Assembly (NCBI GenBank): GCA_028023455.1
Contig: JAQFVV010006311.1
Span: forward strand, 3,687,490-3,751,489
DNA length: 64,000 nucleotides
DNA from: Epiperipatus broadwayi
Lineage: Eukaryota; Onychophora; Udeonychophora; Euonychophora; Peripatidae
Reading direction: 5' to 3'
Shown here in pieces: positions 48,923 through 60,037 of this stretch (the stretch's first letter is position 1; each line of letters begins with the position of its first letter). The notes below the pieces were generated by a model, which saw nothing but the letters and a program-made list of their open reading frames with translations, ran no database searches and was not told where the DNA came from. The position numbers and the translations under genes were made by a program.

Positions 48923-49445
48923 TGAAATATGAATTTTTTCTACAGTACAGGCTTTTTCATACATGCACTTCTATATGTAATATATAGGGGGTTTGAACTC
49001 AGACTTTCACATGACCCTCAACCAACCATGCCATCTCATACTGCTGATACACTTGATTACACAGATGTCGAAAAAATAAATAATCACCAATATATGTATT
49101 TCATGCTAAACCAACACCCATCAGTTGGTCCAGATTATCATCTCCACACGTATAAACAATCAAAGCTCAGTTTATATTAACATAGCCAATCTTCGTACTT
49201 TAACAGACAGGATTCAAACTGCTTCACCCCACAACTCTTCAGCCATTCATTTTATTGAAAATCTGATGATGGAATGCTCAAAGCCCATCTTAGTGCCAAC
49301 CTTCTCATCCTACCCATGTTGACCACAAGTCATTCTAACCTTTTATGTACAGGACATAATCCATTATGATGGATGGGCAGATCTTAAAGCACTATATTTT
49401 GAAATATGAAATTTTTCTACAGTACAAGCTTTTTTATATCTGCAT
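48923..49445. repeat. Pair of direct repeats
   Basis: GAAATATGAATTTTTTCTAC near 48924-48960 recurs at about 49399-49440 with few changes, flanking the right half of the inverted pair. Confidence 0.7.
49079..49139 (-). ncRNA. hammerhead ribozyme-like fold, copy b
   Basis: Minus strand, same layout. Stem I is best here: GATAATC/GATTATT (7 pairs), a 3-base bulge TGG, then ACCAA/TTGGT (5 pairs). The core reads CTGATGG (G5 present, but G where A9 is expected), stem II is GTGTT/AGCAT with two wobbles, and GAA follows. Stem III is three pairs with a tiny loop, then ATA before the predicted cleavage. Confidence 0.6.
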
Positions 49446-49627
49446 TTCTCAATTATATTTAACAAATTTAGTTATAGTGATAGGAAATAAAATGGGTAAA
49501 AGAAAAGGTTAATTAAACTAGGTTAAAAATAAAAAGACTTGAATAAAGATAAATAAATGTAAATAGATCTTATAGATCTTAAAAGTTTACATTATAGTGG
49601 AAATAAATTTCTAAGATAAATGAATAT

Positions 49628-50882
49628 CACCTGGGTCTTGTTTTATGCAGTAGATAGGTTCCGCAGAAAACCCGCATTAAAAAAATCCCACAAAAACAAA
49701 CTTAACTTACCTTCAAAAATGGTGGATACATTCTGTAATTTTCAGAAATCACATAAAAGCAAAGCAACAAAAAAAAAATTACTTTAAAATTTGCATAAAA
49801 TAAGAAAAAGAAAATAAAGTATGACTAATAAAAAATGTTAAATGTTTGAAAAAAATTGATACAAGAGAATTTTTTTTACTTTTTTTATTAACTACAGTAT
49901 TTAATTTTATTCAAAACAATATGTTTTTATATGTAATTTATTTTACATACATATTTTAATCATTATCACAATTTGACAATATGCAGTTGGTTTGTGAACT
50001 GGTAAGAAATCAGATTCTCAACAAGAGGAAGTACAATTTGCACTATCTTCAATCTTGTGCTGTCTTAATGGTTTTCTGTCAACAATGTAATCAGTGATTA
50101 AACTTTGAGATAATGATTTTGCTAATTGTTTATAAAGCTCACAATATCTAGTTATACAACTATTTAGCTCTCATTGGAATTTAAGAGATTATTCACTGCA
50201 GCAAATCTCTCAGATTTCAGCATTTTCTGATGTTTTTCTCTGTCTCACCCATCAAGGTAAAATATATGATTAAATGATTATTACTTATCAGAAAATAATA
50301 AATTTGTCTTCTTTGATAGAAATTTTTGTTTACTACTAAAATAAATTTTAAATGTTCACATTTAGTTTCTATATTAAAAAAATGAGATTGCAATCCAAAC
50401 AAAAAAATTATACGTTATCATTTTTCTAGAAAGATTATTTTCAGTTTACAAAATCTTCATTATTTCTGATTATTTTTAAAAATCTAAAAAAATATTTATT
50501 TCTGTTATATCTAACAAAATATGTTTAAAAGTTTAAAATTTTTGAATATTTATTGAAATATTTTTATACTCATAAGTATAAATATATTATTATTATTTAC
50601 TCATAAGTATAAGTAGGTTGTTTATATAGAAGCTAATCTTTTAAATAGCCTCAGGCCAGGCTTCTAAATAGCTTTAGGCCATATTCACATTTCATATAAT
50701 GTTATATTTTTGGAAAAAAAAAGTACAAGTCAAAATAAGTTATTATTAATTTATATTTCTTGATATCTAATCAATATAGTGAAATATGAACTTCTTTATC
50801 ACATAAAAGAAAACTACATAAACAGATATTAAGAAGAAACATGAATTACATTAAAAAATCCATGTAAAACAAGACCCAGGTG
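49628..50882 (+). mobile_element. TIR element (MITE-like), copy B
   Basis: 1,255 bp with ends CACCTGGGTCTTGTTTTA at 49628 and its reverse complement ending at 50882. TGAATA lies outside both ends in mirror order, with TA next to the element. Homologous along its length to 34810-36000 (opposite orientation). It contains scattered short ORFs but no transposase. Superfamily not assigned. Confidence 0.8.
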
Positions 50883-51148
50883 TATTCAAAAATTAGGAAG
50901 TTAAGAGAATGTTATTGTACCATAATTGTTGATTTATGGGTAGATAGGGTAGATAATGAAGCTCTATTTTTAATAATGGTTAAATTGTTCAAGCAGAACT
51001 AAAAAATAAAAAGGCAAATGAAGAACTCCCCTCATACCCCTTGGATTACATAGTTACTCCAGAAAAGAAAACGAGAGCAAAAAGAAGACAAAAGAACAAA
51101 AAAGGGGGTATAGAAAAGTTAGAAAGAAAAGGACTGGGTGTCTTTTTT

Positions 51149-51373
51149 GCTGCTTCCTGCTGTATGAAACTAAGAGTTTCTTCTCAGAGAAGATTTCCAT
51201 TAATAGACTGCATTCCCAGGATCTTGGCTCCTATAAGTGATGAAGCCAATTAGAACTTTAGCTGCTTCCTGCTGTATGAAACTAAGAGTTTCTTCTCAGA
51301 GAAGATTTCCATCAATAGACTACATTTCCAGGATCTTGGCACCTATAAGTGACAAAGCCAATTAGAACTTTAG
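51149..51373. repeat. 112-bp tandem duplication
   Basis: Two adjacent copies starting GCTGCTTCCTGCTGTATGAA, differing at a handful of positions. A Lys-rich open stretch lies just upstream (50990-51120), not recognised. Could be part of the 5' region of the Ty3/gypsy relic that follows. Confidence 0.9.
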
Positions 51374-52079
51374 CAGACCACCCCAGTCTTATTATTATTT
51401 ATGAAAAGCCTCAAGAGCCTCACTGAGAGTTTTATTTTTTTTCTCATGTAAAAGCATAGTCTGTATAGTGAAGGTAAATACATCATTTGTTTACCTAGTT
51501 GTATGAATATTCTATTTAATTGTTATTTAACCTGATGAATTGGGCTAGCACAAGTTGCAGCCCTATATGTGTTAGAAGATTTAATTATTTAACGTTTCAA
51601 TTGCTAATAAATCATTCAATACTAACACATATGTTGTTGTCTATTAACTCAATGAAGAACAGGTTTGCTGGTCAGTTAGTCATGGTTGAGGACACAGCAA
51701 ATTAGTGTTGCAGTCATTCGAACTTAGGAAAAAAGTAGAGAGTGAAAAATCATTAGTGAGTTAGTGGCAGCCAGATAAAAGTTAGTAGTTGGACAGTTAA
51801 CAATAGTCAGTAAAATGAGTTCATGTGGTCAAAATAGCATAGCAGAATTCAGGCTTAGTAATGCATTGGAATGGCCTATATATATATATATATATATAAT
51901 ACATATAGAAAATGTTTTTACATTTAACAGTATCGAAGATAATAAACAGACAAATAGTGGCACTTATGTGTTTCATTGGCAAAAAAGTAATAGGGGTCTT
52001 AAGTACATTATTTAAACCCAAACAAAATTAAAGTATGAGAATTAATAAAGAGATTAAGCAATCATTTTAGCCAATGTCA
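51374..52079. other. Non-coding stretch before the Ty3/gypsy relic
   Basis: (TA)n at 51880-51899. May hold the 5' LTR/leader of the relic, but I could not find a matching 3' LTR. Confidence 0.35.
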
Positions 52080-52443
52080 ATGTCCCATCACATAGCTCAC
52101 TTAACATTGCAAAAGAGGAAGCAGTTTACTGGGAAAAAATGAAAGACTATACCTCAGCTATGAGGGAATTAGCAAAAGATTGTGGTTATGGGAATTTCAT
52201 TGAAGAAATACTCATGGATCAATTATTATGGGGGATGTCTGAAGATAGGCTCAGACAACAATTACTAACAGAGCTGGATATTACATATGCAATGGCCAGT
52301 AAAGGCAGTGTATGAATTAATTCTTCAACAGGCTAAGGTTTTAGAACTAAAACTGAGGAAAATTTTAAAATGGAAGTGTTCAAGACAGAAAAGGAGAGTA
52401 CTATACTCTGGAAAACTGATTGCAATATGAATTCTAAAATAAC

Positions 52444-52692
52444 ATGTTTTTGTTGTGGGAAGAGGGTCACATGGCAAAAGAATGCTGGTGGTTCAACAAA
52501 GTGTGTTTTAAATGTGGTAAAAAGAGTCACCTAATGCATATGTGTAACCAAGAAGGTAATAGTAAAGGTAAAAATAAATTATCAATGCTAGAAAATAGGG
52601 TCAGTACCTACATGGTCAAAAACATGGACATTCAAGGGTTAAATCCATTAATAATTAAGTTAGTACTATGTATGGAAAAGAATTGTCAATGA
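52444..52692 (+). pseudogene. Gag zinc-knuckle fragment
   Basis: One intact CCHC knuckle, CFKCGKKSHLMHMC (residues ~19-32), in an 82-codon frame. A first knuckle lies just before it but is split by a one-base frameshift (CFCCGK in one frame, EGHMAKECW in the next). Two knuckles in tandem are usual for Mag-type Gag, where they bind the genomic RNA. Confidence 0.75.
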
Positions 52693-53184
52693 AAATTGAT
52701 AGTGGGTCAGGTATTTACCTCATGTCACTAACAGACTGAATGTCGTTGTCAGCAGCTAACGCAGAAAGTGAATTAGAGAAAACTAATATTAGAGCATGTG
52801 ATGAAATGGAAATGCATTAAGACTTTTAGGCCATGTAACAGGGCCTATCAACCACTGTGGTAAAAAATATATTTACCTCTATACATTGTAAAAGAGAAGA
52901 TCAGCCCCAACATCAGTAGGGAATGATTCCACAAACTTGTGAATCCAAATCAATATTATAAAAACATCTCACTTGAACAGTAAATAGCATAAAAATACTC
53001 AGAATTATTTAATGAAAAACTGGGTTTAATTACTACAAACCCAGATGATATAGAATTACTGAGAAATGTGTGACTGGTCATATGTAAACCTCATAAAATC
53101 CTATTTGCTCAAAAAGAGAAAGAGATGGAAAAACTGAAGTCTTTAGTTGCTAAGGACACATCAGATTAGGCCAGACCTCTAGTA

Positions 53185-53776
53185 GTGATAACTAAGTCAA
53201 ATGGCAAAATTAAATTATGTGGCAATTACAGAGTAACCGTAAACAAATATCTAAACAGGGTAGTATACCCTGTTCCAAATGTGAAGGAATTATTGGACAG
53301 TCTTCAAAATGCTTCACATTTTATGAAGTTGGATTTGAACTCCACATTCATACCAGATACAGGTGATGAAAAAATCAGTTGAAATATTAGCTGTGACAAC
53401 TCCAATGGGATTATTTAAATGTAACCATTTACTGTTTGGCATATTTACAGCCCATAACACTTTTCAAGCAAAAATCAATGTATTACTACAGGACATAGAG
53501 GAAGTCATCACCTACTTTGATGACATACTCATTATAGCAAACTCAAAAGAGATACTGTGGAAAAGGCTATTCACAGTATGTGTAAAATTAAATAGATTTG
53601 GAGTAAAACTAAACACCTCAAAACATATGGCAAGCAAAAGAATTGGTTTTCTATGTCACATAATTTTTGATATGGGGAAAAATACAGCACCCAAAAAAGT
53701 AAGAGCAGTGCAAAATGTAACAAAACCTATGACTGTTAAACAATTGCAGGCATATTTAGGACTCAAATTTTTTTGA
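53185..53776 (+). pseudogene. Ty3/gypsy reverse transcriptase, two overlapping frames
   Basis: The first frame (to 53382) has LCGNYRVTVNKYLNRVVYPV and SHFMKLDLNS. The second (53363-53776) has TTPMGLFKCNHLLFGI, then the active site YFDDILI (aspartates intact) and IGFLCHIIFD. A frameshift at about 53365 separates them, near the start of the expected QI/L block. A stop follows QAYLGL at the start of the RNase H linker. Confidence 0.8.
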
Positions 53777-53842
53777 GCCCTTTTTGGTAAATAAAGCACA
53801 TGTAGCAAAAACATTGTACAATTTATTGAGAAAAGATCAAAA

Positions 53843-54322
53843 GTGGCAGTGGTTAAAAAAATCATGATGTTCAGCAAAACAAAAGCTCTATTGTCATCTG
53901 ACAAATTGTTAATACACTTTAGTTGTAATTTGAAAGTAAGTTTAACTACCAATGCTTTGAAATGGGGTAGGTATGTTACTCTCTCATCTATGTTATTGGA
54001 ACACCCCAATGCATATGCATTACATATACTCTCAAAAGTGGACAGAAATTACAGTAAGATGAATAAAAATGTTTTAGCTATTATTTTCACTCTGAAAATA
54101 TTTCATCAATATATATTTGGCAGAGCATTTCAAATAATAACAGACCACAAGCCACTACTAGGAGTTCTGGATCATGATAAATTATCCCCTGACCATTTAA
54201 TCCTATTCATGATGCATTGGAGAAATATTTTGTCATCTTACAACTACAAATTAGAATATAAGAAGGGCAAAGAGATCTCTCATGTTGATGCACTGTCCCA
54301 GATCCCAGATAAAGAAGAATAA
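53843..54322 (+). pseudogene. Ty3/gypsy RNase H domain
   Basis: 159 codons. The expected DASxxG at the start is changed (TTNALKWGR). YALHILSKVDRNYSKMNKNV holds the expected SR-x-Y-s-x-x-E region with Asn at the usual Glu. Then come AIIFTLKIFHQYIFGRAF, ITDHKPLLGVL, LEYKKGKEI and HVDALSQIP. Catalytic acids are partly lost, so inactive. Confidence 0.75.
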
Positions 54323-54560
54323 AGCAATAGGGAGACATACATTAATTATATTGATGTGCTGTAATCAGAAAATCTTAGTAGTAAAAGAGTATCTAGCTGG
54401 ATAAAAGGCAATGAAGGTTACAAACTACTTATGGTTTGGATAAAAATGGTTCACATGTCTCAAAGTGCTAATAAGTTTGCCTAGGTTACTGGATTTGTAA
54501 AGGGTAATTATTAATGGGAATCAGGTAGTAATACCAACTGAAGGGAGACAGTAAGTTACG

Positions 54561-54836
54561 TTATTGCATGCACACATACACACAAACACATATATAATAA
54601 AATGTTCATTATGGAATAATTGTAATAAAAATAATAAATTATAAGTGATAATATATTTTGTAAATAATTATAATAAACTAGAAGTCATCTTCAACTGATC
54701 CATTAGTTTTCAATTGAAGATCGTCAAGAAATTAATTTAAAGTACTTCTGGTTTAGTATAATTATTTATAAAATAAATTATTAACCATTATACCCCATTA
54801 TTATTATATATATAAATAAAATACATATTTTGTGGG
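54561..54836. other. AT-rich spacer
   Basis: Nothing recognised. Confidence 0.4.
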
Positions 54837-55254
54837 TTCATCCATGTTAAAAACTTTTAATATAAATATACTGATGTTTTGACTTGGTCACACAAGTCAT
54901 CCGCAGTGTTATAAAAGGTAGAAAGACGGTTGTAGAGATGCTACAATCACTGATTTGAATAAAACGTTAAAATTCCACCAATAGTAAAAATGTTAAATTT
55001 AGGAATGTTTTTTTCAAAAAAATCTTTCCAAATAGGAGGAAGTTTGCAAGTATCATCCCGCTTATTGATACAATCTGGCCTTCCTAAATTTAACATTTTT
55101 GCTATTGGTGGAATTTTAACGTTTTATTCAAATCAGTGATTGTAGCGCCTCTACAACCATCTTTCTACCTTTTATAACTCTGTGGATGACTTGTGTGACC
55201 AAGGTCGAAACGTCAGTATATTTATATTAAAAGTTTTTAACACGGATGAACCCA
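54837..55254. repeat. Large hairpin, arms of about 175 bp
   Basis: 54837-55010 (TGTGGGTTCATCCATGTTAA onward) pairs with 55082-55254 with few mismatches and a loop of about 70 bases. The right arm holds ACCAAGGTCGAAACGTCAG near 55198-55216, related to the CGAAACGT motif found with PLEs here. Probably two PLE terminal repeats in inverted order without an internal gene. Confidence 0.85.
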
Positions 55255-55317
55255 CAAAATATGTATTTTATATATTTAACCCGTGCAAATCTTCATTTTA
55301 ACATATATATATATTAC

Positions 55318-55432
55318 CTCCTGTAAGAGAAATTGGCAGTGTAATTAAATCGTTATCTTCAACAAAATGTTCTTTACAATATTTGTTCTTATAAGATTGA
55401 ATAGTAGTTTTATTATTCTCTGCAGGGCAAGC
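55318..55432 (-). CDS. host gene, internal exon (115 bp)
   Basis: On the minus strand TATATTTTATATAG precedes the exon, and ACAGGAG/GTAATA ends it. Only one frame is open: it starts ACPAENNKTTIQSYKNKYC, then KEHFVEDNDLITLPISLTG, with one base over for the 35-bp exon at 22747-22781. The CPAE...YCKEH pattern (two Cys, then Cys and His) could bind zinc, but I recognise no known domain. Longest and most protein-like exon of the set. Confidence 0.55.
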
Positions 55433-55905
55433 CTATATAAAATATAATAAAAGTTTATTACAAATAAAAATTAAATTTTTAAAATAAACTAAAAGATAGT
55501 AAATTTACACTGCATTATGAGTGAATTTAACATATAAATAATACAATTTCTCATTTTTTAATTCTTAGAAATGTTTATGCAGATTGTCTCATTAATATTT
55601 ACATTTCATTCTATCTTTCACTTTCCAGTGTATTCAAAATTATATATATATATCTTTTTTTATTTGAAATTATTTTTATTATATTACAAATCAAATTAAT
55701 TGTTGTTTATCTATGTTTGAGCTGTATGGTATCAAATTGTTTGCCTAAAATAAAGTAGTGTAATTAACAAGGAATGAATTTTGATGAAGTTTAGTTATTA
55801 TTAGTGGTAGTGTCTCATTGCTCTTCACGTTATCACAGCTTATTCTAGTTTATCAATATTGAACTAAATTATAAAATTTAACCACATCTTAAATAACATT
55901 TTAAA
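55433..55905. other. AT-rich non-coding stretch
   Basis: Nothing recognised. Confidence 0.4.
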
Positions 55906-55971
55906 ATGAATCCTAATTCACTTGAATATATTATCACAAACAATCCGGTAATAGAAATTGATGGACATTAT
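55906..55971 (+). CDS. candidate first coding exon, unknown protein
   Basis: AAAATGAAT starts 22 codons, MNPNSLEYIITNNPVIEIDG then HY, ending exactly at a strong donor (TAT/GTAAGT). Good start and donor and a protein-like peptide, but no downstream exon in phase 0 was found. An open segment at 56119-56185 ending in TAA is in the wrong phase. It could be a nested plus-strand gene or chance. Confidence 0.3.
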
Positions 55972-57595
55972 GTAAGTAGCAGTTTTTTTAAATTGATAAT
56001 ATTGCAATCTGATTTGTCTTTTCAGACTGCTAAAATGTAAATTCCTTATTATAATGATTGAACCTATCTATTTTACTGATGATTATTTTCTTATTTTTTA
56101 TAACCTATGTTACAAAGAATTGAACAATGGATTAATAACGTAGATAATATAGATATTTGTGCCTTACCAAGACTTCAGTTCTAAAGCTAAATCGTGTAGT
56201 CAATTATTTGTGTTTTCATGTTTATGATATTTTCAAACATTATCAGTACAACAAGTTGAAAAGAATAAAAAAAATTACTATCATATTACTTTAATGCTCA
56301 TCTTTTGTATTAAAAAAAATCACAGAAAATACTATAATTTTAACAATTGTTATCTTGTTTAAATATATATCCTTACACTTACAATTTCTTCACTTTTTAT
56401 TACTTGTTAGGACAAATCTTTTGATTTCTCATTTCTAGTTTTGTTTAATCATTAAAGGAAATAAAATTTGATAGCAATTTATTTGCCTTGTACTCAAATG
56501 AGTAAAGATATTCAAAGGAAGAAAAAAGACTTTCAAGACAAAATAGTAAGATGTTTTAAAAAGGGAAAACCTTTAATATTTTATATTATTTTTGGATATT
56601 CAAGATGAATAAATAAAAAGACATATTGAACTATAAAAGAATATAGAATGAAAACAGAAATTTGAGATTGTCTAATAAGACAAATGAATGTGAATAATTA
56701 AATTTGGATTATTCATGCAGTGAACTGTTATAATTTACTGAGAATAATATGAATGAAAGTATTTGAATAAAAGAGTTATATGGGTGTGAAGTTATAATGA
56801 ACAGTTAGAGATATAAAAGATTTGAACTTTTGTTCTGATATCTCCACCAATAAACAAATACATGGAAAAAAGTAAAATTTAAGGTAACAAAAACAAAGGA
56901 TGGCTTATTCTCTGTCTACCTTGGATCTCTTTGAAAAGAATAATGATCATGAATAAAGAAAAGTATGATTGTTATGTAAAAATGAATAAAATATCAAACC
57001 TAAATATGTCAATCCCAAAAAAGACTTGAATTCAGAAAGTGACACTTAAAATATTATATAATTAATATTAGAAATTATCACATTGTGGAAGAAACTAGAA
57101 TGTCTCTAATTTAAAATTTTTATTTGACAACAATATCAAAAAAATAATTGCATTTAAATTGAGTTTTATTATTAAAAAAGGAGATAGAATGTTTCACAGT
57201 TCCATTGTCTCCTTTCAAAGGGAGGAGATATGTAGCAATGCCATAGTGATTCCAAAGTTACATTGTGGGTATATTTTGTAAAATAATGTGTGCGGTTACT
57301 TATGCATGTACATATATACAAAATGGAAATAAAAAAATGAGGAATGAAATATTCACATGCAGAAAATTATTGGGAATAAATATTTTATTTATTCATTAAC
57401 TATGCCCTGATAAATTCATTTAACTAATTTTTGTACAGTAGACAATTCCAAAAATTTATAAATAAACCAAAAAGCTTTCATATGTAAATGAAGTTATAAT
57501 GAACACTTAGAACTATAAAAGATTTCAACTTTTATTCTGATATCCAACTTGAGAAGTATTACAGAGGGAATTTACAAATAATACTCCTTTGATTT
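55972..57595. other. AT-rich stretch with one direct repeat pair
   Basis: GAAGTTATAATGAACA(G/C)TTAG onward occurs at 56788-56842 and 57490-57545. No coding recognised. Confidence 0.5.
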
Positions 57596-57806
57596 AATCA
57601 TAAATATAAGAAAAACATATAAAAAAAAGCTTTCATAAAGTACATTTATAAAAACAGTATGTGCTTAGTCGACTTTTGACCATTATATATAAGTCATAAA
57701 CATCTATGGCTTAAATAGTGTAAAGTCATCTAAGCACATAATGTTTTTAAAAACGTACTTTATGAAAGCTTTTCTCTACATATTCTTCATATGTTTATGA
57801 TTACAT
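57596..57806. repeat. Imperfect hairpin, arms of about 80 bp
   Basis: 57596-57680 and 57728-57806 are near reverse complements (shared AAGCTTTCATAAAGTAC and TATGTGCTTAG). Probably a short foldback element. Confidence 0.75.
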
Positions 57807-57921
57807 TTTAGTCCAAGTTAATGCTTATAATTTTATAGTTATATTATTGATTTATTTTCTTTTATTAATAAATTATTTTATTATTTATTAATTTGTGTCA
57901 CTGTTAGTTTTATGCACATAC

Positions 57922-57949
57922 TAAAGCAAGTTTCGGATATAATGCCTTT
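57922..57949 (-). CDS. possible 28-bp exon of the host gene
   Basis: On the minus strand TTTTTTTTTTACAAAATAG precedes AAAGGC, and GCTTTA/GTATGTGC ends it. Read so as to end in phase 0, as the exon at 55318-55432 requires, it gives KALYPKLAL after one base from upstream. All frames of so short a segment are open, so the support is mainly from splice borders. Confidence 0.25.
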
Positions 57950-58293
57950 CTATTTTGTAAAAAAAAAACGATTCAGCATACTGTCATAATACCTTTTGTT
58001 TTATATAGCACATGCTAATAATTATACAGCAATTAGTGCCACATATATGGCTCACAGAAAAAAAACCTAGCTCTGAAAATATGTTCCCTGATGTGCAAAG
58101 TTTAGAATGTGCAGTTGTGGAATCAAATTGTGTTGATATCTGTATTGTGGTGATTTTTCAATTTTACTGTTAAATAATTGTTGACCATTTATTTAACAAA
58201 TTATTCTAAAACTATCATTTGTTTTTCTTTTTTAATTATCTGCATCACCAGTTGACTTTTCTTTGCATAGTTACCATTACTATATATATATAT

Positions 58294-60037
58294 ATGAAAA
58301 ACAAAAAACAAGTTAAAAACTTGCATACGCTTGTATTTATGACTATAGATGGCGTTATACCAAAAACACCTTCAAGCGTTTGTTTACATAAACGTCAGAG
58401 CGTATTTCACTATCTCTAACTTAATTTCCACCTTCATATCATGATTTCAAGCTATTTGCTATCGTCAGTGAAGGACAGGATTAAGAAACTAGATCTAAAA
58501 CACAAACTCTGAGCATTTAAGAAACAATTTCTATTCAGCTTGCAAGTGTGAATCTTTTAGGCATGTAATGTCTTCAAACTCAGCATAGCATGCCAGATAG
58601 CTACATGGGTCTGATATCAGTTCAGCATCACCACATAGTAGAAGCCTCTGCAATATATATCATTGCAAGAAAGACCTCAAAGGTACATTTATGAAAAACA
58701 AAAAACACAAGTTAAAAACTTGCATATGCTTGTATTTATGACTATAGATGGCGTTATACCAAAAACACCTTCAAGCGTTTGTTTACATAAATGTCAGAGT
58801 GTATTTCACTATCTCTAACTTAATTTCCACCTTCATATCATGATTTCAAGCTATTTGCTATCGTCAGTGAAGGACAGGATTAAGAAACTAGATCTAAAAC
58901 ACAAACTCTGAGCGTTTAAGAAACAATTTCTATTCAGCTTGCAAGTGTGAATCTTTTAGACATGTAATGTCTTCAAACTCAGCATAGCATGCCAGATAGC
59001 TACATGGGTCTGATATCAGTTCAGCATCACCACATAGTAGAAGCCTCTGCAATATATATCATTGCAAGAAAGACCTCAAAGGTACATTTATGAAAAACAA
59101 AAAACACAAGTTAAAAACTTGCATACGCTTGTATTTATGACTATAGATGGCGTTATACTAAAAACACCTTCAAACGTTTGTTTACTTAAACGTCAGAGCA
59201 TATTTCACTATCTCTAACTTAATTTCCACCTTCATATCATGATTTCAAGCTATTTGCTATCGTCAGTGAAGGACAGGATTAAGAAACTAGATCTAAAACA
59301 CAAACTCTGAGCGTTTAAGAAACAATTTCTATTCAGCTTGCAAGTGTGAATCTTTTAGACACGTAATGTCTTCAAACTCAGCATAGCATGCCAGATAGCT
59401 ACATGGGTCTGATATCAGTTCAGCATCACGCTTGCAAGCTGAATAGAAATTGTTTCTTAAACGCTCAGAGTTTGTGTTTTAGATCTAGTTTCTTAATCCT
59501 GTCCTTCACTGACGATAGCAAATAGCTTGAAATCATGATATGAAGGTGGAAATTAAGTTAGAGATAGTGAAATACGCTCTGACGTTTATGTAAACAAACG
59601 CTTGAAGGTGTTTTTGATATAACGCCATCTATAGTCATAAATACAAGCGTATGCAAGTTTTTAACTTGTGTTTTTTGTTTTTCATAAATGTACCTTTGAG
59701 GTCTTTCTTGCAATGATATATATTTCAGAGGCTTCTACTATGTGGTGATGCTGAACTGATATCAGACCCATGTAGCTATCTGGCATGCTATGCTGAGTTT
59801 GAATACATTACGTGTCTAAAAGATTCATGCTTGCAAGCTGAATAGAAATTGTTTCTTAAACGCTCAGAGTTTGTGTTTTAGATCTAGTTTCTTAATCCTG
59901 TCCTTCACTGACGATAGCAAATAGCTTGAAATCATGATATGAAGGTGGAAATTAAGTTAGAGATAGTGAAATACGCTCTGACGTTTATGTAAACAAACGC
60001 TTGAAGGTGTTTTTGGTATAACACCATCTATAATCAT
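58294..60037. repeat. ~398-bp tandem repeat with an orientation switch
   Basis: Units start at 58294, 58691 and 59090 in one orientation (spacing 397 and 399). The third breaks at 59429 and is followed at 59430 by the same sequence in reverse, running through one full unit (to 59828) and half of another (to about 60037). Unit-to-unit identity is very high. (TA)n tracts flank both outer ends. No domain was recognised in the short ORF at its left edge. Nature unknown: satellite fragment or nested element. Confidence 0.9.

Larger units (their letters stand above)
48704..49142. repeat. Two hammerhead-bearing short elements in inverted order
   Basis: The sequence from the ribozyme-like fold to TTTGAATCC (48704-48875) is followed at 48985-49142 by its imperfect reverse complement (GGTTTGAACTCAGACTTTCA onward). 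The family also occurs at 63530-63685. Each copy ends in a B-box-like GTTTGAATCC or GTTCAAATTCC, so the unit of about 170 bases looks SINE-like. Confidence 0.65.
52080..54560 (+). pseudogene. Ty3/gypsy relic of Mag type (Gag to start of integrase)
   Basis: Decayed polyprotein in order. A Gag region at about 52107-52300 includes YWEKMKDYTSAMRELAKDCG and LLWGMSEDRLRQQLL. Zinc knuckles (52444-52560), a protease with IDSGSGIYLMS (about 52695-52727), RT (53185-53776) and RNase H (53843-54322) follow. An integrase N-terminal start GNQVVIPTEG near 54518 is where it ends. Sequence style (CGNYRVTVN, then YPVP) is that of the Mag-like clade often labelled K02A2.6-like. Several frameshifts and stops; no LTR pair seen. 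Confidence 0.8.

Noticed and set aside
48929-49322. Two overlapping plus-strand ORFs as genes
   Set aside because: They read through the inverted hammerhead-bearing repeats and have no domain or splice support.
51041-51253. Lys-rich ORF as a nuclear protein
   Set aside because: It runs into the 112-bp tandem duplication and has no recognisable domain; more likely element leader or chance.
56119-56185. Open segment IEQWINNVDNIDICALPRLQF ending in TAA as a second exon for 55906-55971
   Set aside because: Its acceptor gives phase 2 while the first exon ends in phase 0; kept out as a joined gene.
59500-59540. CTGACGA...GAAA in the 398-bp repeat as a hammerhead core
   Set aside because: Stem II closes with a mismatch and there is no stem III or NUH in the right place.
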